From positions 124,001 to 188,000 of the forward strand of contig NZ_CANMGY010000005.1 in assembly GCF_947497555.1 (NCBI RefSeq): DNA of 64,000 bases, read 5' to 3'. Under the pieces are notes generated by a model. The model did not search any database and was not told where the DNA came from. It saw only the letters and a list, made by a program, of their open reading frames with translations. Numbering within the stretch: position 1 is the stretch's first letter; every line of letters starts with the position of its first letter. The position numbers were made by a program, and so were the translations under genes. Shown piece by piece: positions 16,899 through 25,838 of this stretch. The DNA is from an uncultured Umboniibacter sp. GTDB taxonomy: Bacteria > Pseudomonadota > Gammaproteobacteria > Pseudomonadales > DSM-25080.

Positions 16899-18914
16899 TT
16901 AATTCACCGAGACTTTGCAGTCCTTAGCGGAAATGAGTTCTAAACAACTTAATCGGATCAACTCAACGTCATCCACCTTAGAAAAGGTTATAGTGCCTAC
17001 CTTAGCTGTGACAAGCGTTTTAACACCAAATTGTGATAATTTGTGAATTACTGTATTCGAAGGGTGACCAAATCGATTATCCTGCCCAGAAGAAATGATT
17101 GCGAATTTCGGCCTAACCTTACTCAATAACGCATACGATGTTGAGGTCGCGCTACCATGATGAGCCAGTACCGCAATATCGGCTGTCAAATTTGGCCACA
17201 TTCTTAACATCGCTAGCTCATCGTTCAACCCCATGTCACCCAAAACTAAAACTCGCAAGCCGTCTAATTCGATCAACCAGGCGCAACTTGCACTGTTATT
17301 CCTAAGTAAGCGCTGCGAATAGCGAGGCCAGAGTACTAACGTTCTCGCGTTGCCTATTTGCCAACGCTGTCCGGCACTGCAGGATTGCAAGCCATTGAAT
17401 CTCGTGGAAGGTCTTAGCTCACGCATTGCGGCAAGACCTCCTGCATGATCCGCATCGCTATGACTTAGAAAATAGTTAACGTGGCGAGGCTTTAGCGCCA
17501 CCAATTGAGGCCAAATTGTTCGCTGCACCACCGCACCGAACTCAGTACTTCCGAAGCCCGTGTCATAAAGACTAAAATTAGCCTCAGATAGAACACTAAC
17601 GGCACTCCCCTGGCCCACATCGTGAATTCTTAGCTGACTTAACTGAGAACTTGTGAACCAAGTGATAACGAGAAGAAAGCCCCCCAGTAACTTGAATGAG
17701 CCGGGACTTATAATGATCACATACACACTCAAGGCAAATAGCGCTAAGTACCAATCAGCGTTGATCGATAGCCATGGCGTTCCGGTAGATGGAAGCCATC
17801 TAATAATCAGTTCAAGCATCGCCTCGAGAAACTGAGATAGCTGCTCAAAAGGAAGAATTAGCGCCAATAGTGCAGACGGCACGACCAAGCCCCATAACGG
17901 TACCAAAATAAGATTTGTAGCGAATGATTGAAAAGGATTAGTGGGGAGCTGACTGATCCCTGCCGACAGTAAACTTATCGATAACTGTGCGGCACTGACT
18001 TTAGTCACCCCACCACCCTTTGCCCCAACGTAGAGGGTTAAAATGCAGAGCACAGCACTAAATGAATACCAAAATCCGGGTCGCCAAATCAGCTGAGGGG
18101 CCCATAACAACATTGACAGTGCTACCGCAGTTAAGATCGCGTAACGGTTAAATATTCGAGCTGACCACCAGGTGATCGCCGCGAAGAGAATCATTAACCA
18201 AACTCGGCCCACTGCTACTCCCCATGCCACCCAGATTAGATAGCAACAAATAGCTAGCAGGCTCAATTTCCGCGCGGTATAAAGTCCCACGACGCGTCTC
18301 GATAGCCAGCTTATGGCGAGATAGATGACGCCAATATGGAGACCACTGACCACGAATAAATGTAGCGTTCCAGTGCGCCTAAGCTGCTCAACTTCATTAG
18401 CGTTAAGCAGCCTAAAATGCCCCTGAACTAATGCCCTAAGTCGAGGAAACTTGGCTTCAGAAACTGCGCTTTGCAGCACTGAGCAATCGATCTCAAAATT
18501 ATCTGAGTAAGCATGTGGGACCAGCTGTTGTTGACGCTGGGAGCGATTGCCGTAATCTTCAGGAGCTGGGCGGTACCGCCAACTTACTTGGCCGCTGAAA
18601 AGGCAGTTGGGCTCAATCTGAGCATGTTGATCAATCCGAATACGAAGATCCTGCTCGTGAAAACTAAGCTGCTGAGAAAAGCCCCCTTTGTTGACCTCAG
18701 AGACCGTAGCGTCGATACTTTGATGGCGACCTGAATAGTCAAAATAGTAGTGACCAAGAAAAGCACAGGTCAGCATAATAACTAGGCCCGCATGCCGACG
18801 CGACACGAATAGTATCGCTATAATCAAGCAGCCATAGAACCACCCAGTTAGGGCGACATAATTTGCCAACATCCACACCAGCAGTAAGAGAACGAGCACA
18901 ATGATGACTAGCAT
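16899..18914 (-). CDS. comEC: DNA internalization competence protein ComEC/Rec2
   Basis: An inner-membrane channel for single-stranded DNA uptake in natural transformation. The 671 residues show N-terminal hydrophobic helices, a soluble domain, the Competence domain starting near LHLFVVSGLHIGVIYL, and a C-terminal metallo-beta-lactamase-like domain (HDVGQGSAVSVL, SHSDADHAGG near residue 485, LGDMG, LAHHGS). ATG at 18914 is chosen because AGGAG lies seven bases upstream; the longer frame to 19004 adds unsupported residues. With this start the first 14 bases overlap, antisense, the first bases of the flavodoxin gene. Confidence 0.92.
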   Translation of the reverse strand: MLVIIVLVLLLLVWMLANYVALTGWFYGCLIIAILFVSRRHAGLVIMLTCAFLGHYYFDYSGRHQSIDATVSEVNKGGFSQQLSFHEQDLRIRIDQHAQIEPNCLFSGQVSWRYRPAPEDYGNRSQRQQQLVPHAYSDNFEIDCSVLQSAVSEAKFPRLRALVQGHFRLLNANEVEQLRRTGTLHLFVVSGLHIGVIYLAISWLSRRVVGLYTARKLSLLAICCYLIWVAWGVAVGRVWLMILFAAITWWSARIFNRYAILTAVALSMLLWAPQLIWRPGFWYSFSAVLCILTLYVGAKGGGVTKVSAAQLSISLLSAGISQLPTNPFQSFATNLILVPLWGLVVPSALLALILPFEQLSQFLEAMLELIIRWLPSTGTPWLSINADWYLALFALSVYVIIISPGSFKLLGGFLLVITWFTSSQLSQLRIHDVGQGSAVSVLSEANFSLYDTGFGSTEFGAVVQRTIWPQLVALKPRHVNYFLSHSDADHAGGLAAMRELRPSTRFNGLQSCSAGQRWQIGNARTLVLWPRYSQRLLRNNSASCAWLIELDGLRVLVLGDMGLNDELAMLRMWPNLTADIAVLAHHGSATSTSYALLSKVRPKFAIISSGQDNRFGHPSNTVIHKLSQFGVKTLVTAKVGTITFSKVDDVELIRLSCLELISAKDCKVSVN

Positions 18915-19368
18915 TAAAACGCTCCTACTTGTTAAACACAGTAAGACGGGTAATACGCAACTGCTTTGTGACGCCTTTCTTGAGGGAGCTAGACGTGTCT
19001 CCAATATTCGGGTTCGTATCGTTGATGCTCTTCACGGTGTTCCATCGGATCTCATGGAGTGTTCGGCACTCGTTCTAGCAACACCCGAAAACTTCGGCAC
19101 TATGTCTGGCGGAATGAAACACTTCTTCGACCAAACCTATTATGAAGTCGAAGCGTTACAACTAGCACTACCCTATCAGTTAATAATTAGCGCAGGTAAC
19201 GACGGAACGGGAGCGGAGAGAGAAATGCAACGTATTCTTACAGGATATAAATTTCGGCAGATTGGCACCGCTCTTATCGTTCGCGGAAGACCGTTAGGTC
19301 CTGACCTTGACGCAGCGGAAGAACTGGGAGAATCCGTAGCAACCGCCCTGGAATTAGGTATTATTTGA
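18901..19368 (+). CDS. Flavodoxin-like NAD(P)H-dependent reductase
   Basis: A 155-residue flavodoxin-fold protein: the N-terminal phosphate-binding loop HSKTGNTQLL (about 13-22) and the FMN-contacting block ATPENFGTMSGGMKHFFDQ (about 60-78) are typical of the NADPH-dependent FMN reductase/flavodoxin_2 group. The redox partner is unknown. It starts at ATG 18901 (or the next codon, 18904) and runs divergently from comEC with overlapping 5' ends, so each promoter must lie inside or before the other gene. Confidence 0.85.
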   Translation: MMTSIKTLLLVKHSKTGNTQLLCDAFLEGARRVSNIRVRIVDALHGVPSDLMECSALVLATPENFGTMSGGMKHFFDQTYYEVEALQLALPYQLIISAGNDGTGAEREMQRILTGYKFRQIGTALIVRGRPLGPDLDAAEELGESVATALELGII

Positions 19369-19426
19369 GTACTTTTTATTCAGTGCGAAATAATTCCTAA
19401 GCTTTCCCTGCCTTTTAATAGATTTT

Positions 19427-19454
19427 TCGCCTAATCGGGCACATAATTAGGCGA
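19427..19454. repeat. Inverted repeat before the DUF2062 gene
   Basis: TCGCCTAAT (19427-19435) and ATTAGGCGA (19446-19454) form a perfect 9-bp stem with a 10-base loop, 24 bases before the DUF2062 start. The following CCTAATTT is too weak a T-tract for a convincing terminator of the flavodoxin gene, so a leader hairpin or protein-binding site is equally possible. Confidence 0.55.
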
Positions 19455-19478
19455 CCTAATTTGATAGCACAACCTTAG

Positions 19479-19994
19479 ATGCCCAAAAACTTCTTTAAAA
19501 AGATCATCCCTGACCCTCAGTATCTTCGTGAGCATAAAGGCTTGTCGTGGATTCAGCATTGGTTAGCGGATGGTAGCCTATGGCATCTAAACCGCCGTTC
19601 GGTTTCTCGAGCGGTATTTATAGGTATCTTTTGTAGTTTTCTACCAATCCCATTTCAGATGCTAGCCGCTGCAGCGTTAGCGGTGTTGCTTAGCGCAAAT
19701 ATTGCCTTATCCGTCGTTCTTGTCTGGATAAGTAACCCTGTCACCATGCCATTCCTCTTTTACGGCTCGTATCGTGTTGGCTTATTACTGCTTGGACAGC
19801 CGCCTATTCCTATGCCAGATGAACTGTCGTTAGAATGGCTAGGTGAGCAACTCTCAACATCTTGGCTTCCCTTCCTAATTGGCTGTATAAGCTGCGGTTG
19901 CTTCTTTGGTGGGATTGGTTGGTCGGTTGCCAGAGGCTTCTGGCGTTTTCACGTAATCCGAGCCTGGAAAAATCGCCATAAAAACAGAAAATAG
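19479..19994 (+). CDS. DUF2062 domain membrane protein
   Basis: A 171-residue protein with the DUF2062 features: a soluble start (WIQHWLADGSLWHLNRRSVS), then hydrophobic segments at about 47-80 and 132-152 (FCSFLPIPFQMLAAAALAVL; WISNPVTMPFLFYGSYRVG), and a basic C-terminal tail. It is located next to lolCDE/comEC, as in Pseudomonas. No function is established; an inner-membrane role is inferred from the hydrophobic profile. It is convergent with lolE, 29 bases away. Confidence 0.85.
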   Translation: MPKNFFKKIIPDPQYLREHKGLSWIQHWLADGSLWHLNRRSVSRAVFIGIFCSFLPIPFQMLAAAALAVLLSANIALSVVLVWISNPVTMPFLFYGSYRVGLLLLGQPPIPMPDELSLEWLGEQLSTSWLPFLIGCISCGCFFGGIGWSVARGFWRFHVIRAWKNRHKNRK

Positions 19995-20023
19995 CGTCCT
20001 GTCCTCAATTTAAAATCTCAAGT

Positions 20024-21247
20024 TCAAATCTCAAGTTGTAAAACTTTGGCTGGGTCTACTTTGGATGCGCGCCAAGCGGGAAAGACTGATACGAGCGAAC
20101 TCGCCAAGATTGCCGAACCTGCCACTAACCCAATCGTATCAATAGTCAGAAATACCGGAATGAAATCAACAGGATATACGTCTGAGCTGAGTAACGATGC
20201 GCCGGTAAACAGTTCGATCGCCTCACCTAACCATGGCAGCGCGAGGCACACCATGACCCCAGCAATGACGCCTTTTAAAGCCGCATTAACGCCCACCATA
20301 AATCCCTGACTCACGAAAATTCGCATGATGGCAAACCGAGAAGCCCCCATAGAGCGAAGAATGGCGATATCGGATTTCTTTTCAATGACAACCATTGTCA
20401 ACGTGGTCACTACATTGAAGACCGCTGCGAGGATAATCAGCAGTAATAATAGATTAATCATCTGTTTTGATGTTTGTATAGCGAACGATAACTGGCGAAA
20501 TTGGCGCTGCCAACTTTTTGAGGTATAGCCACCACCCATACTCTCAGCAATGAGCAGGCCCGTCATATCGGCGCGGTAAAGATCCGTGAGCTTAAGTTTG
20601 ATTCCGTCAACGCGGGTTCGCTTAAGCCAAGACAATGCGGAATCAATAGTCGTGATCGCCAGCACATGATCAAGCTCAGTCCCTGAGGCTATAACCGCCA
20701 CCACCTTTAAGCTCCGAATGGTGGACTGACTGCCATCGGTACTCCCGGGAATCATTAAAGTTAAGGATTGCCCCACGGTTAGATTAAGTTCTTCAGCAAT
20801 CGCCGAGCCTAATGCAATGGAGTCATCCCTTACTAGATCAGAAAGACTCCCCGACGCGACGAATTCAGCGATTGGACTAAATTGCATTTCCGATTCTAGC
20901 TCAATAGCTGAAAGGATACCGGGGGCAACCTGCGTTCCGCTCTTAAAAAGGACTGACTGATTAATATAGGGTGCTGCCGAAGTGACTTCCGGCAGTGCTT
21001 CGAGGTTGGCAATCGCTTGAGGCCAGTCACCGACTCCGCCATAACGGCTCAGCTCAACATGTGGCACTAGATTTAAGATCCGTTCCTCAAGCTCTCGCTC
21101 AAAGCCATCAATGACGGCAATCACTACCACTAAGATTGCCACCGATAACGCGAGTCCCTTCCCCGCTAAACTCGAAATAAACCCAATCAGTGAACCCTGC
21201 TGAGTCACCTTGGAATAGCGTTGACCGATATCAAAACTGACGCGCAT
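20024..21247 (-). CDS. lolE: Lipoprotein-releasing ABC transporter permease (LolE position)
   Basis: One of two FtsX-like permeases that, with LolD, extract mature lipoproteins from the inner membrane and hand them to LolA. The 407 residues have one N-terminal transmembrane helix (about 24-48), a large periplasmic domain and three C-terminal helices. The ERILNLVPHVELS segment after helix 1 resembles LolE, and the gene is third in the order lolC-lolD-lolE. It overlaps lolD by one base (TAATG). The LolC/LolE naming rests on position and this short resemblance. Confidence 0.85.
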   Translation of the reverse strand: MRVSFDIGQRYSKVTQQGSLIGFISSLAGKGLALSVAILVVVIAVIDGFERELEERILNLVPHVELSRYGGVGDWPQAIANLEALPEVTSAAPYINQSVLFKSGTQVAPGILSAIELESEMQFSPIAEFVASGSLSDLVRDDSIALGSAIAEELNLTVGQSLTLMIPGSTDGSQSTIRSLKVVAVIASGTELDHVLAITTIDSALSWLKRTRVDGIKLKLTDLYRADMTGLLIAESMGGGYTSKSWQRQFRQLSFAIQTSKQMINLLLLLIILAAVFNVVTTLTMVVIEKKSDIAILRSMGASRFAIMRIFVSQGFMVGVNAALKGVIAGVMVCLALPWLGEAIELFTGASLLSSDVYPVDFIPVFLTIDTIGLVAGSAILASSLVSVFPAWRASKVDPAKVLQLEI

Positions 21248-21927
21248 TATTCGCCCTCTAGTCTACCGTCATTGAGCGTCATCACCCTATCGGCATAGGC
21301 TGCGAAACTCGGATCGTGAGTCACAATAACGAAGGCTGTCGCCGCAGATTGACTTAATTCCCGAATGAGATCTCTGACTTCTGACGCCGTCTCTACATCT
21401 AAGTTACCGGTAGGTTCGTCCATCAGAACTACTGCGGGGTTATTTGCCAAACCTCTAGCAATGGCGACACGCTGCCTTTCACCCCCGGAGAGTTCATTGG
21501 GTCGATGCTTCGCCCGTTCCAATAAGCCAACTTTTTCCAGTAGTTCAAGTGCTCGCGTGCGCGCTTCGGATCTGCTCACACCCGCAATTCGGAGCGGCAT
21601 TGCAACGTTCTCAACCGCACTAAACTCTGGCAATAAGTGATGGAATTGATAAACAAAGCCAAGTGACTGATTACGAACACGATCACGCTCACGCTCGCCA
21701 GTTTTTTGCCAACAACACCCCGCGAGAGTCACTTCACCGCTGTCTGGATGGTCAAGTCCCGCTAATAGATTCAGCAACGTTGATTTACCACTCCCGGAAC
21801 GGCCAACAATGGCAACCATTTCACCTTCACCAACCGTGATATCCAAGTTACGAAGTATTGGGAGGGTATTTTGCCCTTGCTGATAGGACTTACTGATGGC
21901 GCTTGCCGACAACATGACTTTACTCAT
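21247..21927 (-). CDS. lolD: Lipoprotein-releasing ABC transporter ATPase
   Basis: The 226-residue ATP-binding subunit: Walker A GRSGSGKST (42-50), Q-loop YQFHHLLPEFSAVENVAMP (about 93-111), signature LSGGERQ (146-152), Walker B VVLMDEPT (166-173). The sequence around the Q-loop (FHHLLPEFSAVENV) is the LolD-specific motif that fits the permease. It drives release of outer-membrane lipoproteins. It overlaps lolC by eight bases and lolE by one. Confidence 0.95.
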   Translation of the reverse strand: MSKVMLSASAISKSYQQGQNTLPILRNLDITVGEGEMVAIVGRSGSGKSTLLNLLAGLDHPDSGEVTLAGCCWQKTGERERDRVRNQSLGFVYQFHHLLPEFSAVENVAMPLRIAGVSRSEARTRALELLEKVGLLERAKHRPNELSGGERQRVAIARGLANNPAVVLMDEPTGNLDVETASEVRDLIRELSQSAATAFVIVTHDPSFAAYADRVMTLNDGRLEGE

Positions 21928-23134
21928 AATTCAACGCTTCCGCTGGTTCAATAGTTAGGGCTTTCTTGACGGGATGCCAAATCGCTAGCGCGGCGATCAA
22001 CGCGGTAGCAACATTCACAAGAACAACGTCACGCCAGTCAAGAGAAGTCGGCAGATAGTTAACGTAATAGATGCTGGGGTCAAAGAGGTAAATTCCCAAA
22101 GTCTCCTGAATCCAATTACTGAATTCTCGGAAATATAAGCTTAAAAGAACCCCAATCGTTGAACCAACTAGGATCCCCGCCCCACCAATGATGATTCCTT
22201 GATATGCAAAAATTCGGCCCGCTGCTCTTCGAGATAAACCCTGTGTTCTCATTACTGCTATGCCCTTACGTTTATTCAATACTTGCATCGACAAGGCTGC
22301 AATAACGTTAAATGCCGCTACGGCTACGATCGCTAACAGGACGAATGAGGTAACACGTTTTTCCATTGCAATGGCGGCGAACAGCGCTTGGTGCTTATCC
22401 TGCCAAGACTGTATTTTATTGACATCCTTCCTTAGCTCAAGGCGCGCAATAAGGGGGGCAAGGTCGAAGGCCCGGGTAGTTCGAACAGCTAACTCGGATT
22501 GGTAATGACTACCGCGCATTAATAACTCGCCGATTCGGAGTGGGATAAAGACCTGAGCCGAGTCTGTATCTGAGCTTGAACTGTAGAGACCAACAATTCG
22601 CAGTGACTTACTTCTGGGAAACAGTCCAGCCGGGGTTGAGATAAAGCTAGGTAGAAGAAGGTTCAGCGAATCGCCGACATCAAGGCGCCAACGACGTGCC
22701 TGTAGTTGACTCACCACAATATTGAAACGGTCGTCTTGGTCCAGCCACCTACCCGCCACCAGGTACGAATCCATGGGCACTACGTGGATATATTTGTTGG
22801 CTATGACAGCGTTAACTTCTACGCCTTGAAGTTGCGACGCAGACTGCCCTATCGCAGTAAAACGGAGAACCGGCGCGGTGGCCAGCACATCAACCTCGCT
22901 AAAATCTTCGAGGGTACTAGAATCTAGCGCCACATAAAGGTGCGGTTCCGCAGCAACTACCCGAGTACGAATCTCATCTGAGAAGCCATTCAATACCGAC
23001 ATCACGGTGATTAGGCTACAAACACCCAAAGCTATTCCCAGTACCGAGGTAAGCGTAATAAATGAAGCAAACCAGCCTGCGTGTTTAGCGCGGAGGAATC
23101 GCCAGGCAACCGAAAGCAGAAATCTCTGCGTCAT
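21920..23134 (-). CDS. lolC: Lipoprotein-releasing ABC transporter permease (LolC position)
   Basis: A 404-residue FtsX-like permease with helix 1 at about 22-50 (the LGIALGVCSLITVMSVLNGF stretch is LolC-like), a periplasmic domain of about 200 residues expected to recruit LolA, and three C-terminal helices. First gene of lolC-lolD-lolE. Its upstream region faces the small secreted protein gene at 23220, with about 85 bases between. Confidence 0.88.
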   Translation of the reverse strand: MTQRFLLSVAWRFLRAKHAGWFASFITLTSVLGIALGVCSLITVMSVLNGFSDEIRTRVVAAEPHLYVALDSSTLEDFSEVDVLATAPVLRFTAIGQSASQLQGVEVNAVIANKYIHVVPMDSYLVAGRWLDQDDRFNIVVSQLQARRWRLDVGDSLNLLLPSFISTPAGLFPRSKSLRIVGLYSSSSDTDSAQVFIPLRIGELLMRGSHYQSELAVRTTRAFDLAPLIARLELRKDVNKIQSWQDKHQALFAAIAMEKRVTSFVLLAIVAVAAFNVIAALSMQVLNKRKGIAVMRTQGLSRRAAGRIFAYQGIIIGGAGILVGSTIGVLLSLYFREFSNWIQETLGIYLFDPSIYYVNYLPTSLDWRDVVLVNVATALIAALAIWHPVKKALTIEPAEALNYE

Positions 23135-23219
23135 GTTTCACAATATCCAATAGCAGTAACTGAGTGTTAATTATCTACATGATACACTGCTAGACTGAAT
23201 TCACACTATGGAAAATACT

Positions 23220-23504
23220 ATGAAACTCGCTGTTGTTTGTATATTGCTTAGTCTCACCTCAATAACCTCTGTCACGTTTGCGGAAGATATTAAAGTTCCT
23301 GTGGTTCAAGAAACCGATACTGATCTTACGCTCCCTTCTCGCGGACAGACACAATTGGAGGTGTTATCTGAGTTTGGCGAGCCCACGAGCGAGTCTGTGC
23401 CCATTGGGGAACCTGCTATCAGCAGGTGGCACTACGAACAATTCATTGTCGTATTTGAGGAGCATCGGGTTTTGAGTACAGTTAGTGAGGTAGAAAGTGA
23501 CTGA
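23220..23504 (+). CDS. Small secreted protein of unknown function
   Basis: A 94-residue protein with a Sec signal peptide (MKLAVVCILLSLTSITSVTFA) and a mature part of about 73 residues. The QTQLEVLSEFGEPTSE segment, followed by W-H-Y-E and VVFEEHRVL, recalls the small-protein fold of BamE/OmlA (a helix, then G-x-P, then strands), but this is only a pattern. ATG at 23220 is preferred to 23208 because GGAAA precedes it and it gives a cleaner signal peptide. Its end overlaps the phosphodiesterase gene by eight bases, so they are probably translated together. Confidence 0.7.
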   Translation: MKLAVVCILLSLTSITSVTFAEDIKVPVVQETDTDLTLPSRGQTQLEVLSEFGEPTSESVPIGEPAISRWHYEQFIVVFEEHRVLSTVSEVESD

Positions 23505-24162
23505 GATACTCGGACATCGAGGTTGCCGCAAACGCTTTCATGATAATACCATGGAGGCCTTTTGGGCCGCCTACCAGTATGGATGCGACGGGATCGAGCT
23601 TGACGCTCGCCCCACCTCCGACGGCCGTCTCGCGCTCTATCACGATGCAAAATTACGGGCGAGAACGGTCTACCAAACCAGTAGTACGGAGATAGCTTCG
23701 GCAGATTCAAGAATTCTATTCGATGATAAACTCGCTGAGTTGCCGCCCTATCCAGGTATGATTCAGCTAGAGTTGAAACCCGCCCCCGTTCACATCTGGC
23801 GCCACCACATCAGATTAATTTCCGCCTTTGCCACTAACAATCCTAATGTCGTAGTAACTTCGTTCGATAGGCAGCTACTGACGCTGATAAATCGTGATCA
23901 TCCTGAGCTGAGACGAGGGCTTCTCGTCGACAAATTGGACTGCAATCCAGTTGGGCTTGCTTGGGGATTGGGTTGCGAACTGATCGCTGTGCGTGACAAT
24001 AGCATTAACCTCAGTCTTTTAAGGAAAGCCAAAGCATACGGTTTAGCGGTTAGCGTTTGGACGGTAAATAGCCTGAAACGGGCTAAATACCTAAAGACTT
24101 TAGGGGTCGACCAAATAATCACTGACCGCCCCTGGGCTTTCTGCCCGCAACTTAGTCGTTAA
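23497..24162 (+). CDS. Glycerophosphodiester phosphodiesterase
   Basis: A 221-residue GDPD-fold enzyme that hydrolyses glycerophosphodiesters to glycerol 3-phosphate and an alcohol. Catalytic and metal residues are in place: H7-R8 (GHRG), E34 and D36 (GIELDAR), H49 (YHD), and E90 in LELKPAP. It lacks a signal peptide and resembles cytoplasmic UgpQ more than periplasmic GlpQ. Start is GTG at 23497, overlapping the preceding small gene; its 3' end overlaps sthA by 11 bases, convergently. Confidence 0.9.
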   Translation: MTEILGHRGCRKRFHDNTMEAFWAAYQYGCDGIELDARPTSDGRLALYHDAKLRARTVYQTSSTEIASADSRILFDDKLAELPPYPGMIQLELKPAPVHIWRHHIRLISAFATNNPNVVVTSFDRQLLTLINRDHPELRRGLLVDKLDCNPVGLAWGLGCELIAVRDNSINLSLLRKAKAYGLAVSVWTVNSLKRAKYLKTLGVDQIITDRPWAFCPQLSR

Positions 24163-25558
24163 GACGACCAACTCGCTCCAATCCTTCTAACGCTGCAACA
24201 CGATAGGCCTCAGCCATTGTGGGATAATTGAAGGTAGAATTTACGAAGTATTCGATACTGTTGTTATCACCCGGTTGATTCATTACCGCTTGGCCAATAT
24301 GGATAATCTCCGACGACTCTGGACCAAAACTATGCACGCCCAAGATCTCCAGCGTATCGACATGGAATAAGAGCTTCAGCATACCCACTTCGTCACCAGT
24401 AATTTGAGCACGGGCGATATTCTTAAAGAACGCCCTACCCACTTCATACGGAATCCGTGCCGCGGTTAACTCACTCTCCGTCTTACCGATTGAGCTAATC
24501 TCCGGCAACGTATAAATCCCTGTTGGAACATCGTTTACGAAACGTACTTGCTCTCCACCCAACATTGCCGCAGCCGCTGAACGACCTTGATCGTAGGCCG
24601 CTGACGCCAAGGCTGGCCAACCAATTACATCACCTGCGCCATAAATATTATCAACCTCGGTGCAGTAACTTTCATCGACTGAAATTTGCCCACGATGATT
24701 AGCCTTCAAGCCAACGGCTTCAAGATTAAGATTAATGGTATTACCAGTTCTGCCGTTACAGAACAGGATAGCATCCCCCCTAAGTCGCTTGCCGGACGCT
24801 AGAAAAAGCGTCACGCCGTCATCAGTAACCTCAAGCCGCTCTTCTTCTTCATTATGACGAACGTTTACGCCCATATCGCGCAGATGATAGCCAAGCGCAT
24901 CAGAGATTTCGTCATCGAGGAATTCGAGGAGGCTTGATCGAGTATTAATAAGATCGACGTGAACACCCAATCCCGCAAAAATACTGGCGTACTCGCACCC
25001 AATAACGCCAGCACCATAGACGATTAGCGTCTTCGGAGTGTTGTTTAGGTGCAGAATTGAGTCTGAACAAAATACTCTTGGGTGGTTGAAGTCCATATGC
25101 GCTGGATGATAGGGGCGCGAGCCTGTCGCAATAAGGAAATTCTTCGCGGTAATTTTTTCCTCGATTCCTGACTCGCCTAAGACGTCAACGGTATTGCCAT
25201 CAACAAATGAAGCCACGCCCGTAATGACTTTAACGCCATTACGCGCCAGCATCTCAGTACGAAGCTTCACCTGCTTGCGAATCACACGCTCGGCCTGCTT
25301 TAGCACCTTCGGGTAACCGAATATTTGCGGTGCGTCGACATCTCGGAACATAGGTAGAGTATTGAACTGAATAATACGACGTACTGCTTGTCTGAGCGCC
25401 TTAGAGGGAATGGTTCCTTTGTGGGTACAGTTCCCCCCCACGAAATGCTGTTCTTCGATCATGCAAACACGCTGATCCAGCTTTGCGGCGTGCAAGGCAG
25501 CACCCTCTCCAGCTGGACCGGAACCGATAATAAGTAGATCGTAATCGTACGAAGGCAT
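24152..25558 (-). CDS. sthA: Soluble pyridine nucleotide transhydrogenase
   Basis: SthA is a cytoplasmic FAD enzyme that passes hydride between NADPH and NAD+, usually draining excess NADPH. The 468 residues have the FAD-binding [15 protein letters not shown] start and the segment [15 protein letters not shown], where the second redox cysteine of lipoamide-type enzymes is replaced (C44 then T49), the SthA signature. A second nucleotide-binding fold lies near residue 180 ([11 protein letters not shown]). It follows the nqr/apbE/nqrM genes, separated from nqrM by 14 bases. Confidence 0.95.
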   Translation of the reverse strand: MPSYDYDLLIIGSGPAGEGAALHAAKLDQRVCMIEEQHFVGGNCTHKGTIPSKALRQAVRRIIQFNTLPMFRDVDAPQIFGYPKVLKQAERVIRKQVKLRTEMLARNGVKVITGVASFVDGNTVDVLGESGIEEKITAKNFLIATGSRPYHPAHMDFNHPRVFCSDSILHLNNTPKTLIVYGAGVIGCEYASIFAGLGVHVDLINTRSSLLEFLDDEISDALGYHLRDMGVNVRHNEEEERLEVTDDGVTLFLASGKRLRGDAILFCNGRTGNTINLNLEAVGLKANHRGQISVDESYCTEVDNIYGAGDVIGWPALASAAYDQGRSAAAAMLGGEQVRFVNDVPTGIYTLPEISSIGKTESELTAARIPYEVGRAFFKNIARAQITGDEVGMLKLLFHVDTLEILGVHSFGPESSEIIHIGQAVMNQPGDNNSIEYFVNSTFNYPTMAEAYRVAALEGLERVGRLND

Positions 25559-25572
25559 AAATTACTCCGTTG

Positions 25573-25836
25573 TTATTTTTTTGTAGCGTCGTTAAAAAGT
25601 GGCTGTAAGGTACCGCCTACCGCTAGCACATCCTGCTTCGCAGCTTTCTTCTTACGTTGTTTCTCTTCGTCACAAAGCGTGTCATTACCACCACAGATGT
25701 CGCAATCTTCTTTCATCCCGATAGTATTAAGACCACCGCAAGAACCAGCAATGGGCTTATTTCCAAGTATAACGCCCACGGCCATTGCGCCGACTAAAAC
25801 TGCAAAAATTACAACGCTCAAAAGGATAGTTATCAT
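25573..25836 (-). CDS. nqrM: Na+-NQR maturation protein NqrM
   Basis: An 87-residue membrane-anchored protein: one transmembrane helix (about 3-26), then the conserved cysteine pattern C33, C46, C49, C56 within the SCGGLN and EDCDICGGNDTLC blocks, and a basic tail. In Vibrio, NqrM is needed to assemble active Na+-NQR, probably by supplying iron to the membrane iron centre. It lies two bases after apbE, in the usual nqr operon order. Confidence 0.94.
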   Translation of the reverse strand: MITILLSVVIFAVLVGAMAVGVILGNKPIAGSCGGLNTIGMKEDCDICGGNDTLCDEEKQRKKKAAKQDVLAVGGTLQPLFNDATKK

Positions 25837-25838
25837 GA

